From Streptomyces griseochromogenes (GTDB taxonomy: Bacteria; Actinomycetota; Actinomycetes; Streptomycetales; Streptomycetaceae), in contig NZ_CP016279.1 of NCBI RefSeq assembly GCF_001542625.1, positions 8,122,001-8,186,000 on the forward strand: DNA of 64,000 nucleotides. The letters run 5' to 3'. A model generated the notes under the pieces. It worked only from the letters and a program-made list of their open reading frames with translations, was not told the origin of the DNA and made no database searches. Each line of letters begins with the position of its first letter. Positions within the stretch are counted from its first letter, which is position 1. Position numbers and translations under genes: made by a program. Of the stretch, positions 1 through 8,278 are shown in pieces.

Positions 1-1242
1 GTACTTGCCGCTGACGACGAGGGCGTTGGACATGCCGCGCTTCGCGGAGCCGAGCGTGGTCTTGGCGGCCGCGGCGGAGGTGCTCCTGGCGCCGGCGGTG
101 GCGGCGCTGCCTGTGCGGTCGTAGACGAGCGGCTCCTGGGCCACCGAGCCGGCGTCGGGCATGGCCTCGCCCTTGGGGTCGTCGGGCCTGGAGGCGTAGG
201 GGAAGCTCTCGCCGTTGTGGACGGTCAGGGCGGCCTCGGCGTCGTTGCGCTCGCGGAAGGACTCCCAGACCTTGGTGCCCTGCTCCACGCCGTACTTGGA
301 CTGGGCCGCGATCAGCGAGAGGGCGTTGTCGACCTCGCCGCCCCCGCCGGAGCCGAACAGCGAGCCGATGACCGAGGCCAGTGCCACGAGGTCGGTGATC
401 TTGAAATGGTCGATGGTGCCGGCGTTGGTGACCGCGTCCTTGTGGCCGGTCAGGTCGTACTCGCCGGGGAAGTAACGGCCGCTGTCGGAGGCGTCGATGT
501 AGGAGTTGATGCCGTCGAGGTAGGCGCCCGCGTCGGTGAGGGCCTGCTGGCCGCGGGCGCCGTTCTTGGCGACGGCGTTGTCGATCTGTGCCTGCAGGTC
601 GGCCTCGGTGTACGGCGCGTTGCGGTAGAACTCCTGCTCAAGGCCCTGGTTGGCAGGCGCGCCGCCGGCGAAGGCGGTCAGCTGGCCACGGCCGACATGC
701 CGGAAGACGTCCATCAGCCACAGGCGGTCCTCGGCCGCCGCGTACCCCGCGCCGAACTCGGTGCCGTACCGGGTGGTGCCTGTGATGTGCGGCACACCGG
801 ACTTCTTGTCCCGGACGATGGTCACGTCACCGCGCCCGGCCGGCTTCTCGGTGGAGGCCACCTGGTCGGAAGGGACGCCGAACGAGGCGTCGTCGAAGAA
901 GTTGTTGATCTTCGCATCGGTGAGGCCCGAGTAGCCCGTCGCCAGGTCGGCGTATGGGCCGAGCTGGTCCTCGGCGTGTGCGGGCTGGGTTCCGAAGGCC
1001 TGGTTGAGCAGGATCTGGGCGAGGGTCGCGTTGCCGTTCTCGCCGGGCGGCAGGATGTCCGAGCACTGGCCGCCGCAGTAGTCGTTCGAGGCCGTGGCGT
1101 TCTGAGCCGCCGCCGCCTGGGTGAGCGGGGAGAGCAGACCGGCGATCAGAACGCAGACGGATGCCGCTTTCAGGAACCCGGTGCGCTTGCGAGGAGTTCT
1201 CAGTTTGTCGAACAGCACGTTGCGTGGGGTGCGCCGTGGCAT
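1..1242 (-). CDS. Penicillin acylase family protein, 5' part (runs off window)
   Basis: This is the N-terminal ~414 residues of a secreted Ntn-hydrolase of the penicillin/acyl-homoserine-lactone acylase family, which cleaves amide bonds. The ATG at 1242 follows GGGAGGAG at a good distance. A long signal peptide ends in an AAAAQNA-like site. The alpha-subunit signature DVTIVRDKKSGVPHI is followed by GAGYAAAEDRLWLMD. Near the window edge, GMSNALVVSGKY has the Gly-Ser junction where autoprocessing would expose Ser as the beta-subunit nucleophile. The rest of the beta subunit lies outside the window. The family is clear; the natural substrate cannot be told. Confidence 0.88.
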   Translation of the reverse strand, partial: MPRRTPRNVLFDKLRTPRKRTGFLKAASVCVLIAGLLSPLTQAAAAQNATASNDYCGGQCSDILPPGENGNATLAQILLNQAFGTQPAHAEDQLGPYADLATGYSGLTDAKINNFFDDASFGVPSDQVASTEKPAGRGDVTIVRDKKSGVPHITGTTRYGTEFGAGYAAAEDRLWLMDVFRHVGRGQLTAFAGGAPANQGLEQEFYRNAPYTEADLQAQIDNAVAKNGARGQQALTDAGAYLDGINSYIDASDSGRYFPGEYDLTGHKDAVTNAGTIDHFKITDLVALASVIGSLFGSGGGGEVDNALSLIAAQSKYGVEQGTKVWESFRERNDAEAALTVHNGESFPYASRPDDPKGEAMPDAGSVAQEPLVYDRTGSAATAGARSTSAAAAKTTLGSAKRGMSNALVVSGKY

Positions 1243-1496
1243 GGCAGCTCCTCCCGACGGGGGTTGGCCGGATGTTACCGCCGGTATCCCCGGGATTGAA
1301 GATGAACATGCGTCACCTTCTAGAGTCACTGCAGTCGGTGCCCGGCGGTCAACCCGGGGCGCCTTATGGGAGGGCATCGGAAATCGGATGGAGCCGATTC
1401 GCGTGTCGATACGTCTACTCGGCGGCGTTGCGCGGAACTCGTACGGCGACGTCGAAGTGACGGAAGCGGACGCAGGAATGACGGAGGTGCAAGGCG

Positions 1497-2099
1497 ATGG
1501 CCGGATTCCGAAGTCTGGCGAGACAGGTGCGCGATCCACGGTGTGATCTGGCACTGCGACGCTACTCACTGCGCAAGTGCCTGGAGCGGTTCGCTCCCTA
1601 CGGGCACCGGGCGACCTGGGACCACCTGTGTTCCCGGGCCGGTTTCGGTCCGGAGGACCGGTCCCCCGACCCGGCGCGGCTCGTGGCCGCGCTGGAGGAG
1701 CTGGAGGCGGCGCGGGCGGTCTGGCTCGGCTATGAGGCCGAGTTCGCCGAGCGCCGCAAGAAGGAGAAGCACGACGGGCTGCGCCGGCCGGGCAGCGTGG
1801 ACGACTGGCACCGGCTGACCTGGGGCGGGTTCGGGGTCGCCTGGTGCGACGATCCGCGGGTCCACCCCGACGAGCCCCTGGCCGAGGTGCTGCGCCGGCT
1901 CATCGCCGCGCTGAACCGTGAACCGGGCTCGGTCTGCCCGGTGTGCGGCGGCGAGCGCCTCGTGTGGAAGTACGGCCTGGACCACGAGCCGTCGTCCGGT
2001 CCGGTCTGCGCGGACTGCGGGATCCTCGTGCCCCGGCCCGTGCTCACGCCCCATGCACTGGCCCATGCCAGGCGGGGACGCTTGCTGATGTCGGCCTGA
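1497..2099 (+). CDS. Conserved zinc-ribbon protein of unknown function
   Basis: The protein has 200 residues. The ATG at 1497 follows GGAGGTGCAAGGCG. The N-terminal two thirds are charged and helical (ELEAARAVWLGYEAEFAERRKKEK). The C-terminal part has two CxxC knuckles, CPVCGG near residue 147 and CADCG near 175, which together look like a zinc ribbon. No catalytic motif is visible. Transcription could be shared with the downstream BKACE gene, but the 124-bp gap makes this uncertain. I do not recognise a function; a nucleic-acid or protein-binding adaptor is one possibility. Confidence 0.75.
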   Translation: MAGFRSLARQVRDPRCDLALRRYSLRKCLERFAPYGHRATWDHLCSRAGFGPEDRSPDPARLVAALEELEAARAVWLGYEAEFAERRKKEKHDGLRRPGSVDDWHRLTWGGFGVAWCDDPRVHPDEPLAEVLRRLIAALNREPGSVCPVCGGERLVWKYGLDHEPSSGPVCADCGILVPRPVLTPHALAHARRGRLLMSA

Positions 2100-2223
2100 T
2101 CGGCGAGGGGGGAGGAACCGGGGGGTGCGCTGGGGGATGCCGCACCCCTTGCCGCGACGCGCCGCCCGGGGGTGCGAGACGCGGCCCGGGACCGTTGTCA
2201 GTGCCGTCCGGCACCATCGGAGC

Positions 2224-2952
2224 ATGATGCAGGTGTGTCTCAACGGACGCCGCTCGGCCGCCGATGGCGCGTGCGTGCCGTTGTCCCCGGAGGAACTGGC
2301 GCGGTCCGCGGCCGAGGCCGTCGCGGCCGGAGCCACGGCGGTTCATGTCCACCCCAAGACGCCGTGCGGGCGCGACAGTCTGTCCCCGCGCGTGGTCGAG
2401 GCGACGATCGACGCGATACGCGGCCGGGTGCGGGTGCCGGTCGGCGTGACGACGGGAGCCTGGGCCGCGCCCGACCCCGCGGCCCGGTGCGCACGCGTCG
2501 GCTGCTGGTCGGTGCTGCCCGACTTCGCCTCGGTCAACTGGCATGAGCCGGGCGCCGAGGAGGTCGCCGAGCAGCTTCTCACCATGGGCATCGGCGTGGA
2601 GGCGGGCATCTGGTCCGGCACGGACGGGGCGGCCCGGTTCGCGGCCTCGCCGCTCGGCCCGAGGGTACTGCGGGTGCTCGCGGAGGTGACCGACCCGGAC
2701 CCGGCGACCGCGCGGGCCACGGCACACGATCTGCTGGCCGCCCTGGGGGACGCGCACGGCCGTCCGGTCCTGCTGCACGGCGAGGAGGGCGGCACCTGGC
2801 CGGTGCTGCGGCTGGCCGGACGACTGGGCCTGGCCACCCGCACAGGCCTGGAGGACACGCTGTTCCTGCCGGACGGCGAACGGGCCTTGTCCAACGCTCA
2901 GTTGGTGGCGGAGGGCCTGGTCCAGTACGGGTCGTTCCAGCGGTCCTCGTAG
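2224..2952 (+). CDS. BKACE-family (3-keto-5-aminohexanoate cleavage-like) enzyme
   Basis: This 242-residue TIM-barrel protein belongs to the DUF849/BKACE family, whose members condense a beta-keto acid with acetyl-CoA under Zn2+ control. The HVHPKT segment gives the two metal His ligands. RTGLEDTLFLPDG near the C terminus carries the Arg, the Glu ligand and the Asp typical of the Kce active site. It is shorter than canonical Kce (about 275 residues). No lysine-fermentation or carnitine gene lies nearby, so the substrate is unknown. The start codon could also be ATG 2227. The 3' end overlaps the convergent downstream gene by 55 bp. Confidence 0.82.
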   Translation: MMQVCLNGRRSAADGACVPLSPEELARSAAEAVAAGATAVHVHPKTPCGRDSLSPRVVEATIDAIRGRVRVPVGVTTGAWAAPDPAARCARVGCWSVLPDFASVNWHEPGAEEVAEQLLTMGIGVEAGIWSGTDGAARFAASPLGPRVLRVLAEVTDPDPATARATAHDLLAALGDAHGRPVLLHGEEGGTWPVLRLAGRLGLATRTGLEDTLFLPDGERALSNAQLVAEGLVQYGSFQRSS

Positions 2953-3635
2953 GGCAGGCCGACCAGCCGGGCCCGGATCGCCAGGTCGGCCTCGCCCTGG
3001 GCGCGCAGCCGGTCCGAGGCGTGCCGGGCGAGCCAGGACCGCAGTTCGGCGACGCCTACGGCCTCGTCGTCCCGGATCCACCAGGTGAACGGCCAGGAGT
3101 CGTCGATCAGGTCGTAGAGCCATGAGCCCGCGCAGCCGACGAGATGGGTGTCGGCGACCGGATGCGGCTCCCACCGGTCGAGCAGTGGGGTCATCGTGCG
3201 CAGGATCGAGGCGCAGGTCTCGAACACGTCCTCCACCGGAAAGGGCGGGTCGGGGGTGGTGAGCACGTCGCACCACCAGGCGAGCACGAACGCCTCGACG
3301 GCCGATGCCTGCTCGGTGGGCCAGGCACGCCAGTCCACCCGGCTCAGTCCGTGACGGCCGTTGAAGCGGATGCCGTCCATGCTGCCGTCGGCCAAGGCGT
3401 GGGCGCACTGCGGCAGCAGGCGTCGCATCACGGCGGCGTGGTCCTCGAAGTGGTCGGGGACCTTGTAGACGAAGCGGCGCAGCAGACCGGTCGGGAGCCT
3501 GGTGTACGGAGTCCGCAGAAGGGCCGTCTCCTCCGGTGCGAAGCAGCGCTCGCAGCCGGTCTCGGCGGGGCTGGCGAACCCGTTGAAGACGGTGTCGATG
3601 TCCGCGAGGGCGGCGGCAAGGGCGGGTGTGGGCAT
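2898..3635 (-). CDS. Conserved hypothetical protein (aromatic-rich, no known domain recognised)
   Basis: The product has 245 residues if it starts at ATG 3635 (MPTPALAAALADID). A longer N-terminal extension upstream has no good ribosome site and is arginine-rich, so I prefer the internal start. The sequence is soluble, acidic and rich in Trp and Asp (LAWWCDVLTTPDPPFPVEDV, WLYDLIDDSWPFTWWIRDDE), with a CERC pair near residue 30. Its 3' end overlaps the BKACE gene by 55 bp in convergent orientation. I recognise no family with an assigned function. Confidence 0.7.
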   Translation of the reverse strand: MPTPALAAALADIDTVFNGFASPAETGCERCFAPEETALLRTPYTRLPTGLLRRFVYKVPDHFEDHAAVMRRLLPQCAHALADGSMDGIRFNGRHGLSRVDWRAWPTEQASAVEAFVLAWWCDVLTTPDPPFPVEDVFETCASILRTMTPLLDRWEPHPVADTHLVGCAGSWLYDLIDDSWPFTWWIRDDEAVGVAELRSWLARHASDRLRAQGEADLAIRARLVGLPYEDRWNDPYWTRPSATN

Positions 3636-3786
3636 GGGAGTTCGGCCCCGTTCGGTACTCCGTGCCGGGCGTCGCCGCCGGCCGAAGAGCATGACGCTAG
3701 CAGGCCCTAATCCGGTCGCTCCACCCCTTTCCCATGCGGACAGTGGGTGCCGATGAAACCGAACTGAGGAACCGAGGAGTCCCCAG

Positions 3787-4854
3787 ATGTCGACGCTGCG
3801 CGTCACCGCCGAAGTGCTGACCGTCCACGAGCATCCGAACGCCGACGCGCTCGAACTGGCCCAGGTGGGCCTGTACCGAGCCGTCGTCGCCAAGGGCGCC
3901 TACCGCACCGGCGACGCCGCCCTCTACATCCCCGAACAGTCCGTGCTCCCGTCCGGGCTGATCGAGGAGCTGGGCCTGACCGGGCGGCTGGCGGGCGGCG
4001 AGTCCAACCGGGTCAGGGCGGTCCGGCTGCGGGGCGAGCTGTCGCAGGGCATCGTGTGCCGGCCCACTGCGCTCGCGGACGTCGATCTGGCGCGGGCCGC
4101 CGCCGAGGGCACCGACTTCGCCGAGCGGCTGGGCATCACCAAGTGGGTGCCGCCGATCCCGCCGACCATGAGCGGAGAGGTGGAGTCCGCTCCCGGCCTG
4201 CTGCCATGGGTCGACATCGAGAACATCCAGCGCTACCCGGACATCTTCGCCCCGGGCGAGCCGGTCGTCCTCACCGAGAAGCTGCACGGCTCGGCGTGTC
4301 TGCTGACGTATGTCGCCGACGAGGACCGGGTGTACGTGTCCTCCAAGGGCTTCGGGGCGAAGTCCCTGGCCCTGAAGGAGGACCCGCGCAACCTCTACTG
4401 GCGGGCGATACGAGGACACGGCGTCGCCGAGACGGCGGCGCGGCTCTGCGAGCGGCTGGGCGCCGCGCGGGTCGGCATCTTCGGGGAGGTGTACGGCGCC
4501 GGGGTGCAGGACCTCACGTACGGGGCCGACGGGCGGCGGGAGACGCTCGGGTACACGGCGTTCGACGTGTCGGCGGAGATCGACGGGGCGCTGTGCTGGC
4601 TGGACTCCGCCGAGTTGCTCGAGGGTGAGTTGCCCGTGGTGCCACGGCTGTACTCGGGGCCGTACGACATCGAGCGGGTGCTGGAGTTCGCGAGCGGGCG
4701 GGAGACGGTGTCCGGGCGGGAGCTGCATCTGCGGGAGGGCGTGGTGATACGGCCTGCCGTGGAGCGGTACAGCGCGGTGACCGGGGGGCGGGCGATCGCC
4801 AAGGCGGTGAGTCCCGCGTATCTGACGCGCAAGGGCGGCACCGAGTACGAGTAG
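3787..4854 (+). CDS. RNA ligase (ATP), Rnl5/DraRnl-like
   Basis: This 355-residue enzyme belongs to the covalent nucleotidyltransferase superfamily. The N-terminal ~120 residues form the OB-like module characteristic of Deinococcus DraRnl (VLTVHEHPNADALELAQVG). Adenylyltransferase motifs follow in order: motif I EKLHGS with the AMP-accepting Lys, motif III IFGEVYG, motif IV EGVVIRP, and motif V KAVSPAYLTRKGG. The family seals 3'-OH RNA ends at nicks. The ATG at 3787 follows GAGGAGTCCCCAG. The gene stands alone between divergent and convergent neighbours, with no phosphatase/kinase, RtcB or toxin partner beside it, so its RNA substrate cannot be inferred. Confidence 0.88.
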   Translation: MSTLRVTAEVLTVHEHPNADALELAQVGLYRAVVAKGAYRTGDAALYIPEQSVLPSGLIEELGLTGRLAGGESNRVRAVRLRGELSQGIVCRPTALADVDLARAAAEGTDFAERLGITKWVPPIPPTMSGEVESAPGLLPWVDIENIQRYPDIFAPGEPVVLTEKLHGSACLLTYVADEDRVYVSSKGFGAKSLALKEDPRNLYWRAIRGHGVAETAARLCERLGAARVGIFGEVYGAGVQDLTYGADGRRETLGYTAFDVSAEIDGALCWLDSAELLEGELPVVPRLYSGPYDIERVLEFASGRETVSGRELHLREGVVIRPAVERYSAVTGGRAIAKAVSPAYLTRKGGTEYE

Positions 4855-4924
4855 GTCTCCGGTTGCCCGGTGCCGCGGCCGGGCGGGGGGTGGGGGGCGC
4901 CGGCGGGTTGCCGCCGAGCCGCCC

Positions 4925-5383
4925 CTACCGCCCCTCGGCCAGGAGGCGCGAGCCCACCCTCCGCTCGCCGAACACATCGTCCGGGTTGGACAGAACACAC
5001 GTGTCCAAGGACAGACACCCGCACCCGATGCAGTCCGTGAGGTGGTCCCGCAGTCGGTTCAGCTGCTTGATGCGCTCGTCGAGTTCGGAGCGCCAGGCCT
5101 CCGAAAGCCGGGCCCAGTCCTCATGGGTCGGGGTGCGTTCCTCGGGGAGCTGGGCCAGGGCCTCGCGGATCGTGGCGAGGGGGATGCCGACCCGCTGGGC
5201 CGCGCGCACGAAGGCGACCCGGCGCAGCGTGTCGCGGGTGTAGCGGCGCTGGTTTCCGGAGGTGCGGCGGCTGGTGATCAGGCCCTTGGACTCGTAGAAG
5301 TGCAGGGCGGAGACGGCGGCACCGCTGCGCGCGGACAACTGGCCGACGGTCAGCTCATGGATCTTCTCGGGAATCTGGGGCAC
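4925..5383 (-). CDS. soxR: Redox-sensing MerR-family regulator SoxR
   Basis: The 152-residue protein starts with a MerR winged helix ([24 protein letters not shown]) and continues through a dimerisation helix. It ends with the [2Fe-2S] cluster signature [12 protein letters not shown], the CxxCxCxxxxxC spacing specific to SoxR. In Streptomyces, SoxR responds to redox-active metabolites such as actinorhodin rather than running a superoxide stimulon, and controls a handful of enzyme and transporter genes. I found no clear SoxR box (CCTCAAGTTAACTTGAGG-like) elsewhere in this window, so its targets are probably remote. There is no soxS, as expected in actinobacteria. Confidence 0.95.
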   Translation of the reverse strand: MPQIPEKIHELTVGQLSARSGAAVSALHFYESKGLITSRRTSGNQRRYTRDTLRRVAFVRAAQRVGIPLATIREALAQLPEERTPTHEDWARLSEAWRSELDERIKQLNRLRDHLTDCIGCGCLSLDTCVLSNPDDVFGERRVGSRLLAEGR

Positions 5384-5421
5384 CCCTCAGAGACTACCCA
5401 CACGCCTCGGAGGACGAATCG

Positions 5422-5464
5422 TTGACAGGCGCCCCTCACCCGACCATGCTAAGCAGTTGCTTAG
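5422..5464 (+). promoter_or_regulatory. Candidate promoter and TetR-type operator before the MaoC gene
   Basis: TTGACA at 5422-5427 is a consensus -35. The -10 at 17-nt spacing (CATGCT, 5445-5450) is weak. A perfect 7-bp-arm palindrome, CTAAGCAGTTGCTTAG (5449-5464), overlaps the -10/start region, a position suited to repression. The half-site GCTTAG is also found at 6635-6650 upstream of the nearby tetR. Confidence 0.55.
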
Positions 5465-5488
5465 ACCTACGAGCGAGAGGCCGGGAAC

Positions 5489-5950
5489 ATGGCAGAACCG
5501 AGGACCTTCACCTCCCCCGACGAGCTGAAGGCCGCCGTGGGCGAGCAACTGGGCCACACCGACTGGCTGGAGATCGACCAGAAGCGGATCGACCTGTTCG
5601 CGGAGGCCACCGGCGATCACCAGTGGATCCATGTGGACCCGGAGAAGGCCGCCGCGGGGCCGTTCAAGACCACCATCGCCCACGGCTATCTGACCCTCTC
5701 GCTGCTTCCGCTCTTCGGACCGCAGCTCATCAAGGTCGAGGGCGTGACGATGGGCGTCAACTACGGGACGAACAAGGTGCGTTTCCCCTCACCCGTCCCG
5801 GTGGGCTCCCGGCTGCGCGCCACCGCGACGATCACCGGTGTCGAGGACGTCAAGGGCGGCGTCCAGGTGAGCGTCGCCTTCACCGTGGAGCGCGAGGGCG
5901 GCGACAAGCCGGTCTGCGTCGCGGAGTCGGTGTCCCGCTACTACCTCTGA
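5489..5950 (+). CDS. MaoC-like (R)-specific enoyl-CoA hydratase
   Basis: This 153-residue hot-dog-fold protein carries the hydratase-2 signature: FAEATGDHQWIHVDPEKA followed by GPFKTTIAHGYLTLSLLP. The Asp/His pair in GDHQWIH is catalytic in the family, which hydrates trans-2-enoyl-CoA to (R)-3-hydroxyacyl-CoA. The single-domain length matches the small MaoC/NodN type. A consensus -35 and a palindrome lie just upstream. The adjacent TetR gene and the acyl-CoA dehydrogenase further on point to fatty-acid or branched acyl-CoA metabolism. Confidence 0.88.
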   Translation: MAEPRTFTSPDELKAAVGEQLGHTDWLEIDQKRIDLFAEATGDHQWIHVDPEKAAAGPFKTTIAHGYLTLSLLPLFGPQLIKVEGVTMGVNYGTNKVRFPSPVPVGSRLRATATITGVEDVKGGVQVSVAFTVEREGGDKPVCVAESVSRYYL

Positions 5951-5962
5951 GCGCGGCGCGCC

Positions 5963-6586
5963 CTACTTGGCGCCCACCATCCGCAGCACGAGGTCGGCGT
6001 AGAGCGCGCCGACCTCCTCGGGGGTGCGCGGCCCGTCCACGGTGAACCAGCGCGCCACGTCGATGCACAGCGACAGCACGGCGAGCGTGGTGCCGTGCAC
6101 GTCCAGCACGTCGAACTCGCCCGAGGCCACTCCGTCCTCGACGATCCCGCGCACCTCGGCGTCGACCTGGCGGCGCAGCGCGACGATCTCGGCCCGGGCC
6201 TCGGGCCCGAGCGCGTCGAGTTCGTACTGCACGACCCGCGCCGTGGTGCGCCGCCCGGCGTGCCAGCGGACGAAGGAGCTGACGGCGTCGGACAGCCGCT
6301 CCGCGGCGCTCCCCTCGCGCCCGGCCGCCGTCCGCAGGATGTCCAGGGCCCTGTCGTGGCCGATCCGGCTGATCCGGTGGAGCAGCTCTTCCTTGGTCTT
6401 GTAGTGGATGTAGAGAGCGGCCGGGCTCATGCCGGCGCGGCCCGCGATGTCGCGTGTCGTCGTCGCGTGGTAGCCGCGCTCGGCGAAGGCCTCCACGGCG
6501 GCGATGAGCAGCCGCCGGGCCGCGTCAGGGGTGACCTCTTCCCACGGCTCGACCTCGCCGCCGGCCGTCTCCTCCGCCGTACTCAT
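5963..6586 (-). CDS. TetR-family transcriptional regulator
   Basis: The 207-residue product starts at ATG 6586, preceded by GGAAGGGG; a GTG 24 nt upstream is possible but lacks a ribosome site. The DNA-binding domain is clear (AVEAFAERGYHATTTRDIAG, then GMSPAALYIHYKTKEELL). The C-terminal ligand domain is all-helical. It is convergent with the MaoC gene (12-bp gap). A palindrome with the same GCTTAG half-site lies upstream of each gene, so it is a reasonable candidate to repress both itself and the hydratase. The effector is unknown; acyl-CoA is plausible. Confidence 0.88.
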   Translation of the reverse strand: MSTAEETAGGEVEPWEEVTPDAARRLLIAAVEAFAERGYHATTTRDIAGRAGMSPAALYIHYKTKEELLHRISRIGHDRALDILRTAAGREGSAAERLSDAVSSFVRWHAGRRTTARVVQYELDALGPEARAEIVALRRQVDAEVRGIVEDGVASGEFDVLDVHGTTLAVLSLCIDVARWFTVDGPRTPEEVGALYADLVLRMVGAK

Positions 6587-6634
6587 CGCTCGCTCGCCCC
6601 TTCCGGTCACAGGAGGTACACCATACCGCCGAAA

Positions 6635-6650
6635 GTGAGCGCTCGCTTAG
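6635..6650 (-). promoter_or_regulatory. Candidate TetR autoregulatory operator
   Basis: GTGAGCGCTCGCTTAG is an imperfect palindrome about 49 bp upstream of the tetR start codon. Read on the minus strand it is CTAAGC-GAGC-GCTCAC, sharing the CTAAGC half-site and N4 spacing with CTAAGC-AGTT-GCTTAG at 5449-5464. Confidence 0.5.
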
Positions 6651-6687
6651 TGTGACGCCCAGAGCCCCTAGAGCTTCTCACAGCACC

Positions 6688-6975
6688 TCAGAGCTTCTCG
6701 AAGGGGTCGTGCTCGGCGAGCAGCTTGTCCAGACGGGCCTGGTCGACCCGGCTGACGATCTGCCCGGCCTCCTGGCGGTCCCGGATCACCTTGGCGAGGG
6801 TGAAGGCGGAGGTGACGAGGTACAGGACGGCGATCGCCAGGAAGCCGCGCACCCAGGCGTTGGCGTTGAGCTGGTAGATACCGACGGCGGTGGCGGCCAT
6901 GGCGACCGAGAAGGATGCGACGGCCTGGCCGTAGAACGCGGCCGTGCTCTGCTGCTTGACCGGTGTGTCACTCAT
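6688..6975 (-). CDS. YiaA/YiaB-like two-helix inner-membrane protein
   Basis: This is a 95-residue protein with two predicted membrane helices (FYGQAVASFSVAMAATAVGI and FLAIAVLYLVTSAFTLAKVI), each flanked by charged residues, and a charged C-terminal tail (RDRQEAGQIVSRVDQARLDK). It matches the YiaAB domain family, which is widespread in actinobacteria and has no established biochemical role. The start at ATG 6975 (MSDTPVKQQ) is preferred over upstream starts on conservation grounds, although no strong ribosome site is visible. It lies 60 bp downstream of the acyl-CoA dehydrogenase on the same strand and may be cotranscribed. Confidence 0.8.
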   Translation of the reverse strand: MSDTPVKQQSTAAFYGQAVASFSVAMAATAVGIYQLNANAWVRGFLAIAVLYLVTSAFTLAKVIRDRQEAGQIVSRVDQARLDKLLAEHDPFEKL

Positions 6976-7035
6976 GGGAGCCAGCATCGGCGGACGTGGC
7001 CCACGCCACATCCGCCGAGATACTCAGGCGGATAC

Positions 7036-8187
7036 TCAGAAAGCGGAGACGCCGGTCAGTGCCCGGCCGATGAGCAGCTTCTGGATCTGGCTGGTGCCCT
7101 CGTAGAGCGTCATCACGCGGGCGTCGCGCAGGAGTTTGCCGACCGGGTACTCGTCGATGTAGCCGTAGCCGCCGAAGACCTGCAGGGCGTTGCCGGCGGC
7201 GCGCACGGCGGTCTCGGAGGCGAACAGCTTGGCCTTGGAGGACTCCACGGCGAACGGCCGGCCGCGGTCGATCAGGTCGGCCACCCGCCAGGTGAGCAGC
7301 CGGGCCGCGTCCACGTCGACGGCGATGTCGCTGATCAGCTCCTGCACCAGCTGATGGCGGGCGATGGGCTTGCCGAACTGCTCGCGCTCGCCCGCGTACT
7401 TCACGGCCGCGTCCAGCGCGGCCTGGGCTATCCCGACGCAGCCGGCGGCCACCGACATCCGTCCCTTGGCCAGGGCCGACATGGCGACGGAGAAGCCCTT
7501 GCCCTCCTCGCCGATCATCGCCGAGGCGGGCACCCGGACGTCCTCGAGGACCAGTTCGGCGGTGGCCTGGCCGCGCAGGCCGAGCTTGCCGTGGATGGTG
7601 CGGCGGGTCAGCCCGGGCGTGGCGGTGGGGACGAGGAAGGCCGAGACACCCTTGTGGCCGGGGGCGTCGGTGGAGCGGGCGAAGAGGAGGACGACGTCGG
7701 CCCAGGTGCCGTTGGTGATGAACATCTTGGTGCCGTTGAGGACGTAGTCGCCGCCGTCGCGCACCGCGCGGGTGGTGAGGCTGCCCGCGTCGGAACCGGT
7801 GCCGGGCTCGGTGAGGCCGAAGCAGCCGACGCACTCGCCCGCTGTCAGCCCCGGCAGCCAGCGCCGCTTCTGCTCCTCGCTCCCCCACGCCGCGATCGAC
7901 TTGGCGACCAGGCCCAGGGAGACGGAGACGATCCCGCGGACCGAGGAGTCACCGCGCCCCAGCTCCTCGGTGACCAGGCAGTACGCGAGATGATCGCCGC
8001 CCGAGCCGCCGTACTCCTCGTCGACGGTCAGCCCGAGGAAGCCGACCTCGCCGAGCTTCTTCACGATGCCGCGGTCGACCTCCTCGGCCCGGTCCCAGGC
8101 GACCACGTGCGGGGCGATCTCGCGCTCCACGAAGTCCCGGGCGAGCTGCCGTACGGCGGCCTGCTCCTCGCTCAGCTCCAGGTTCAC
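7036..8187 (-). CDS. Acyl-CoA dehydrogenase
   Basis: This is a flavoprotein of about 383 residues that oxidises acyl-CoA to enoyl-CoA and passes electrons to ETF. The FAD/substrate signature FGLTEPGTGSD, the strand MFITNG, and the C-terminal catalytic-base segment MTLYEGTSQIQ (Glu) are all present. GTG 8187 or 8190 fits the family start (NLELSEEQ) behind GGGGTGATC; GTG 8205 is also open. Divergent from tetR at 8279, with a 19-bp palindrome between them. It probably acts in short- or branched-chain acyl-CoA oxidation; the exact substrate is not readable. Confidence 0.92.
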   Translation of the reverse strand: MNLELSEEQAAVRQLARDFVEREIAPHVVAWDRAEEVDRGIVKKLGEVGFLGLTVDEEYGGSGGDHLAYCLVTEELGRGDSSVRGIVSVSLGLVAKSIAAWGSEEQKRRWLPGLTAGECVGCFGLTEPGTGSDAGSLTTRAVRDGGDYVLNGTKMFITNGTWADVVLLFARSTDAPGHKGVSAFLVPTATPGLTRRTIHGKLGLRGQATAELVLEDVRVPASAMIGEEGKGFSVAMSALAKGRMSVAAGCVGIAQAALDAAVKYAGEREQFGKPIARHQLVQELISDIAVDVDAARLLTWRVADLIDRGRPFAVESSKAKLFASETAVRAAGNALQVFGGYGYIDEYPVGKLLRDARVMTLYEGTSQIQKLLIGRALTGVSAF

Positions 8188-8232
8188 CACGCGATCACCC
8201 CACACAGACGGAATCTTGAAAACTATACATTT

Positions 8233-8251
8233 AAATTAGCACTGCTAGTTT
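8233..8251. promoter_or_regulatory. 19-bp palindromic operator between acyl-CoA dehydrogenase and tetR
   Basis: AAATTAGCACTGCTAGTTT is a near-perfect palindrome centred on 8242 in an AT-rich gap between divergent genes. A second version (AAACTAGCGGCGTTAGTTT, 14 of 19 positions identical) lies before the aldehyde dehydrogenase operon at 13375-13393. The outer AAAyTAGC...TAGTTT arms are conserved. Confidence 0.65.
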
Positions 8252-8278
8252 CCAGGGAACAGCCCTACTATGTGCGCC

